From Vibrio metoecus (GTDB taxonomy: Bacteria; Pseudomonadota; Gammaproteobacteria; Enterobacterales; Vibrionaceae), in contig NZ_CP035686.1 in NCBI RefSeq assembly GCF_009665255.1, positions 1,612,001 to 1,676,000 on the forward strand: a stretch of 64,000 nt of DNA. The letters run 5' to 3'. Below are positions 62,936 to 64,000 of this stretch, in pieces. The notes under the pieces were generated by a model. That model saw only the letters and a list, made by a program, of their open reading frames with translations. It was not told the DNA's origin and did no database searches. A program made the translations under genes and the position numbers. Within the stretch, counting starts at the first letter, position 1. Every line of letters starts with the position of its first letter.

Positions 62936-64000
62936 AGCGCCCCCTTTCTTTCTTGAGGTATGTCAGGACTTTCTGTGGCGAGATTGCGGGGCTGACTAAA
63001 TACCCTTGCACCATATCGCATCCCATCTCTTTTAGAATTTGGTACTGTTGCTCAGAATCAACCCATTCAGCAATCACTTGCATCGACAAGGATTTAATGC
63101 TGGCGATCATGGCATTCACTATCACGTTACTCGAATCCGAGCTCCCTAAACTCTGGATAAAACGTCCATCAATCTTGACGACGTCAAACGGGATCTCACA
63201 CAAGTACTCATAACCCGAGTAGCCTGTACCAAAATCATCTAAAGCACAGCGTATTCCTAATAATTTTAGCTTATAAATCTCATGTTTAGCGGCATCAAAA
63301 TCGGCAATCAGATCATGCTCGGTAATCTCAACCGAAAGACGAGGCAGTGCGGCTTCGGCTTGCTGTTGCTCGGCGATGTTAAGTAACAAGCGGTAGAAGC
63401 TACCGTCAGTCAACATCGTACCCGGAATATTAACCCCGATGGTGATGTCTTGTAGGCCATCTTGCTCATCGGACAAAAAGGTCAAGATATCGCGTACCAT
63501 GACTTCGGTAAGTTCAGGGATCAGATGGTATTTTTCTAAGACCGGAAAAAAACGATCAGGCATCTCATAAGTGCCTTGTTCCATCCATCGTCTTGCTAAG
63601 GCTTCGAATGCGATAATCTCACCAGAGATAAGGTGTTTTTGCGGTTGATAAAACGCGCCAAAGCGGCCTTGTTGCAAATCACGATAAATATTCAGCAACT
63701 GTTTGATTTCCAGAGCGTCTTCTATCTTTCCATACCAATAAACAGGAGCATTTTCTAATAAAAGGGAGGCTTGAGAGGAAGCCTTATCGAACGACAAAAC
63801 TACCTCCGACCAAGATTCTATATCAGTGATCGCACAGCGTGGCGCGCAATCCACGCGACTTCTCGATACCGCTTCAAAGCCTGTAAGGAGTTTAAATAGT
63901 GTTTGATACCATGAGGTTAACCGGTGAACCACCCAGAACCAACGTTGGCCTTCTTGATACAGATTATCGGAATCCGGTAATTGACTGATAAGATGTTGAG
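62922..64000 (-). CDS. EAL-domain c-di-GMP phosphodiesterase (partial, N-terminus outside window)
   Basis: The reading frame stays open to the window edge with coding-like sequence (QLPDSDNLYQEGQRWFW precedes the internal GTG at 63932), so the true start lies upstream. The EAL domain (residues about 95-335 of the visible part) has FEALARR, the NIPGTML asparagine motif, EITEHDL, DDFGTGYSGYEYL, KIDGRF, and the C-terminal MVQGYLVSP; AEGVE appears as AEWVDS. The catalytic metal residues seem present, so it is probably an active phosphodiesterase. The N-terminal part has no recognised domain here. It overlaps the REC/HD-GYP gene. Confidence 0.9.
   Translation of the reverse strand, partial: QHLISQLPDSDNLYQEGQRWFWVVHRLTSWYQTLFKLLTGFEAVSRSRVDCAPRCAITDIESWSEVVLSFDKASSQASLLLENAPVYWYGKIEDALEIKQLLNIYRDLQQGRFGAFYQPQKHLISGEIIAFEALARRWMEQGTYEMPDRFFPVLEKYHLIPELTEVMVRDILTFLSDEQDGLQDITIGVNIPGTMLTDGSFYRLLLNIAEQQQAEAALPRLSVEITEHDLIADFDAAKHEIYKLKLLGIRCALDDFGTGYSGYEYLCEIPFDVVKIDGRFIQSLGSSDSSNVIVNAMIASIKSLSMQVIAEWVDSEQQYQILKEMGCDMVQGYLVSPAISPQKVLTYLKKERGRYANG

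Noticed and set aside
1..64000. CRISPR array, prophage, IS element or integron in the window
   Set aside because: No regularly spaced repeats, transposase, integrase or phage genes were seen; gene content is core chromosomal throughout.

Overview
The window is an ordinary stretch of chromosome from a marine gammaproteobacterium, almost certainly a Vibrio of the V. cholerae group. The evidence is the protein sequences (ClpA, H-NS/VicH, BioC, HisG, the Opp proteins), a VF530-family protein, an ERIC element, and conserved gammaproteobacterial neighbourhoods (grxA-ybjL, clpA-clpS-cspD, icd-rluE, mnmA-hflD-purB, bioA/bioBFCD, lolA-rarA-serS, yfbV-ackA-pta). I see no prophage, insertion sequence, CRISPR array, tRNA or rRNA gene.

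Layout. 1-8.7 kb: the end of grxA, a YbjL-type membrane protein, clpA/clpS facing cspD, a monomeric isocitrate dehydrogenase and rluE. 8.7-16.4 kb: an ERIC repeat, then the complete histidine operon hisLGDCBHAFI on the minus strand, with a His-rich leader peptide and a classical attenuator; hisF carries a -1 frameshift. 16.4-18.3 kb: an NhaC-family transporter preceded by a well-conserved lysine riboswitch, so it is probably a lysine transporter. 18.7-24 kb: hns, gsk, mnmA, hflD, purB. 24-30.2 kb: a tightly overlapping eight-gene minus-strand operon (NTF2-like, SDR, FAD oxidoreductase, DUF1365, Cfa-like methyltransferase, DUF2878, chalcone-isomerase-like, DUF3833 lipoprotein). It looks like a fatty-acid remodelling module and is preceded by a TGATCC-N18-TAATAT promoter of the type used by ChrR-controlled ECF sigma factors. 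30.3-36.8 kb: htpX, a 56-codon orphan, and the biotin genes bioBFCD and bioA, divergent around a BirA operator; bioB also carries a -1 frameshift. 36.8-42 kb: serS, rarA, lolA, a UPF0149/SEC-C protein and dusC. 42-47 kb: a membrane diguanylate cyclase and a three-gene ABC importer. 47-52.8 kb: a VF530 protein, yfbV, ackA-pta and a glutathionyl-hydroquinone reductase. 53-58.5 kb: oppABCDF. 59-64 kb: a signalling locus with a periplasmic binding protein plus histidine kinase converging on a REC/degenerate HD-GYP protein and an EAL protein that runs off the window edge.

The genes are mainly housekeeping and biosynthetic. The most unusual features are the lipid operon with its promoter, the riboswitch that reassigns the NhaC-family gene, the signalling locus with a degenerate HD-GYP domain, and two single-G losses in G runs (hisF, bioB). 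If real, those losses would make the strain auxotrophic for histidine and biotin; if not, they mark homopolymer errors in the assembly.
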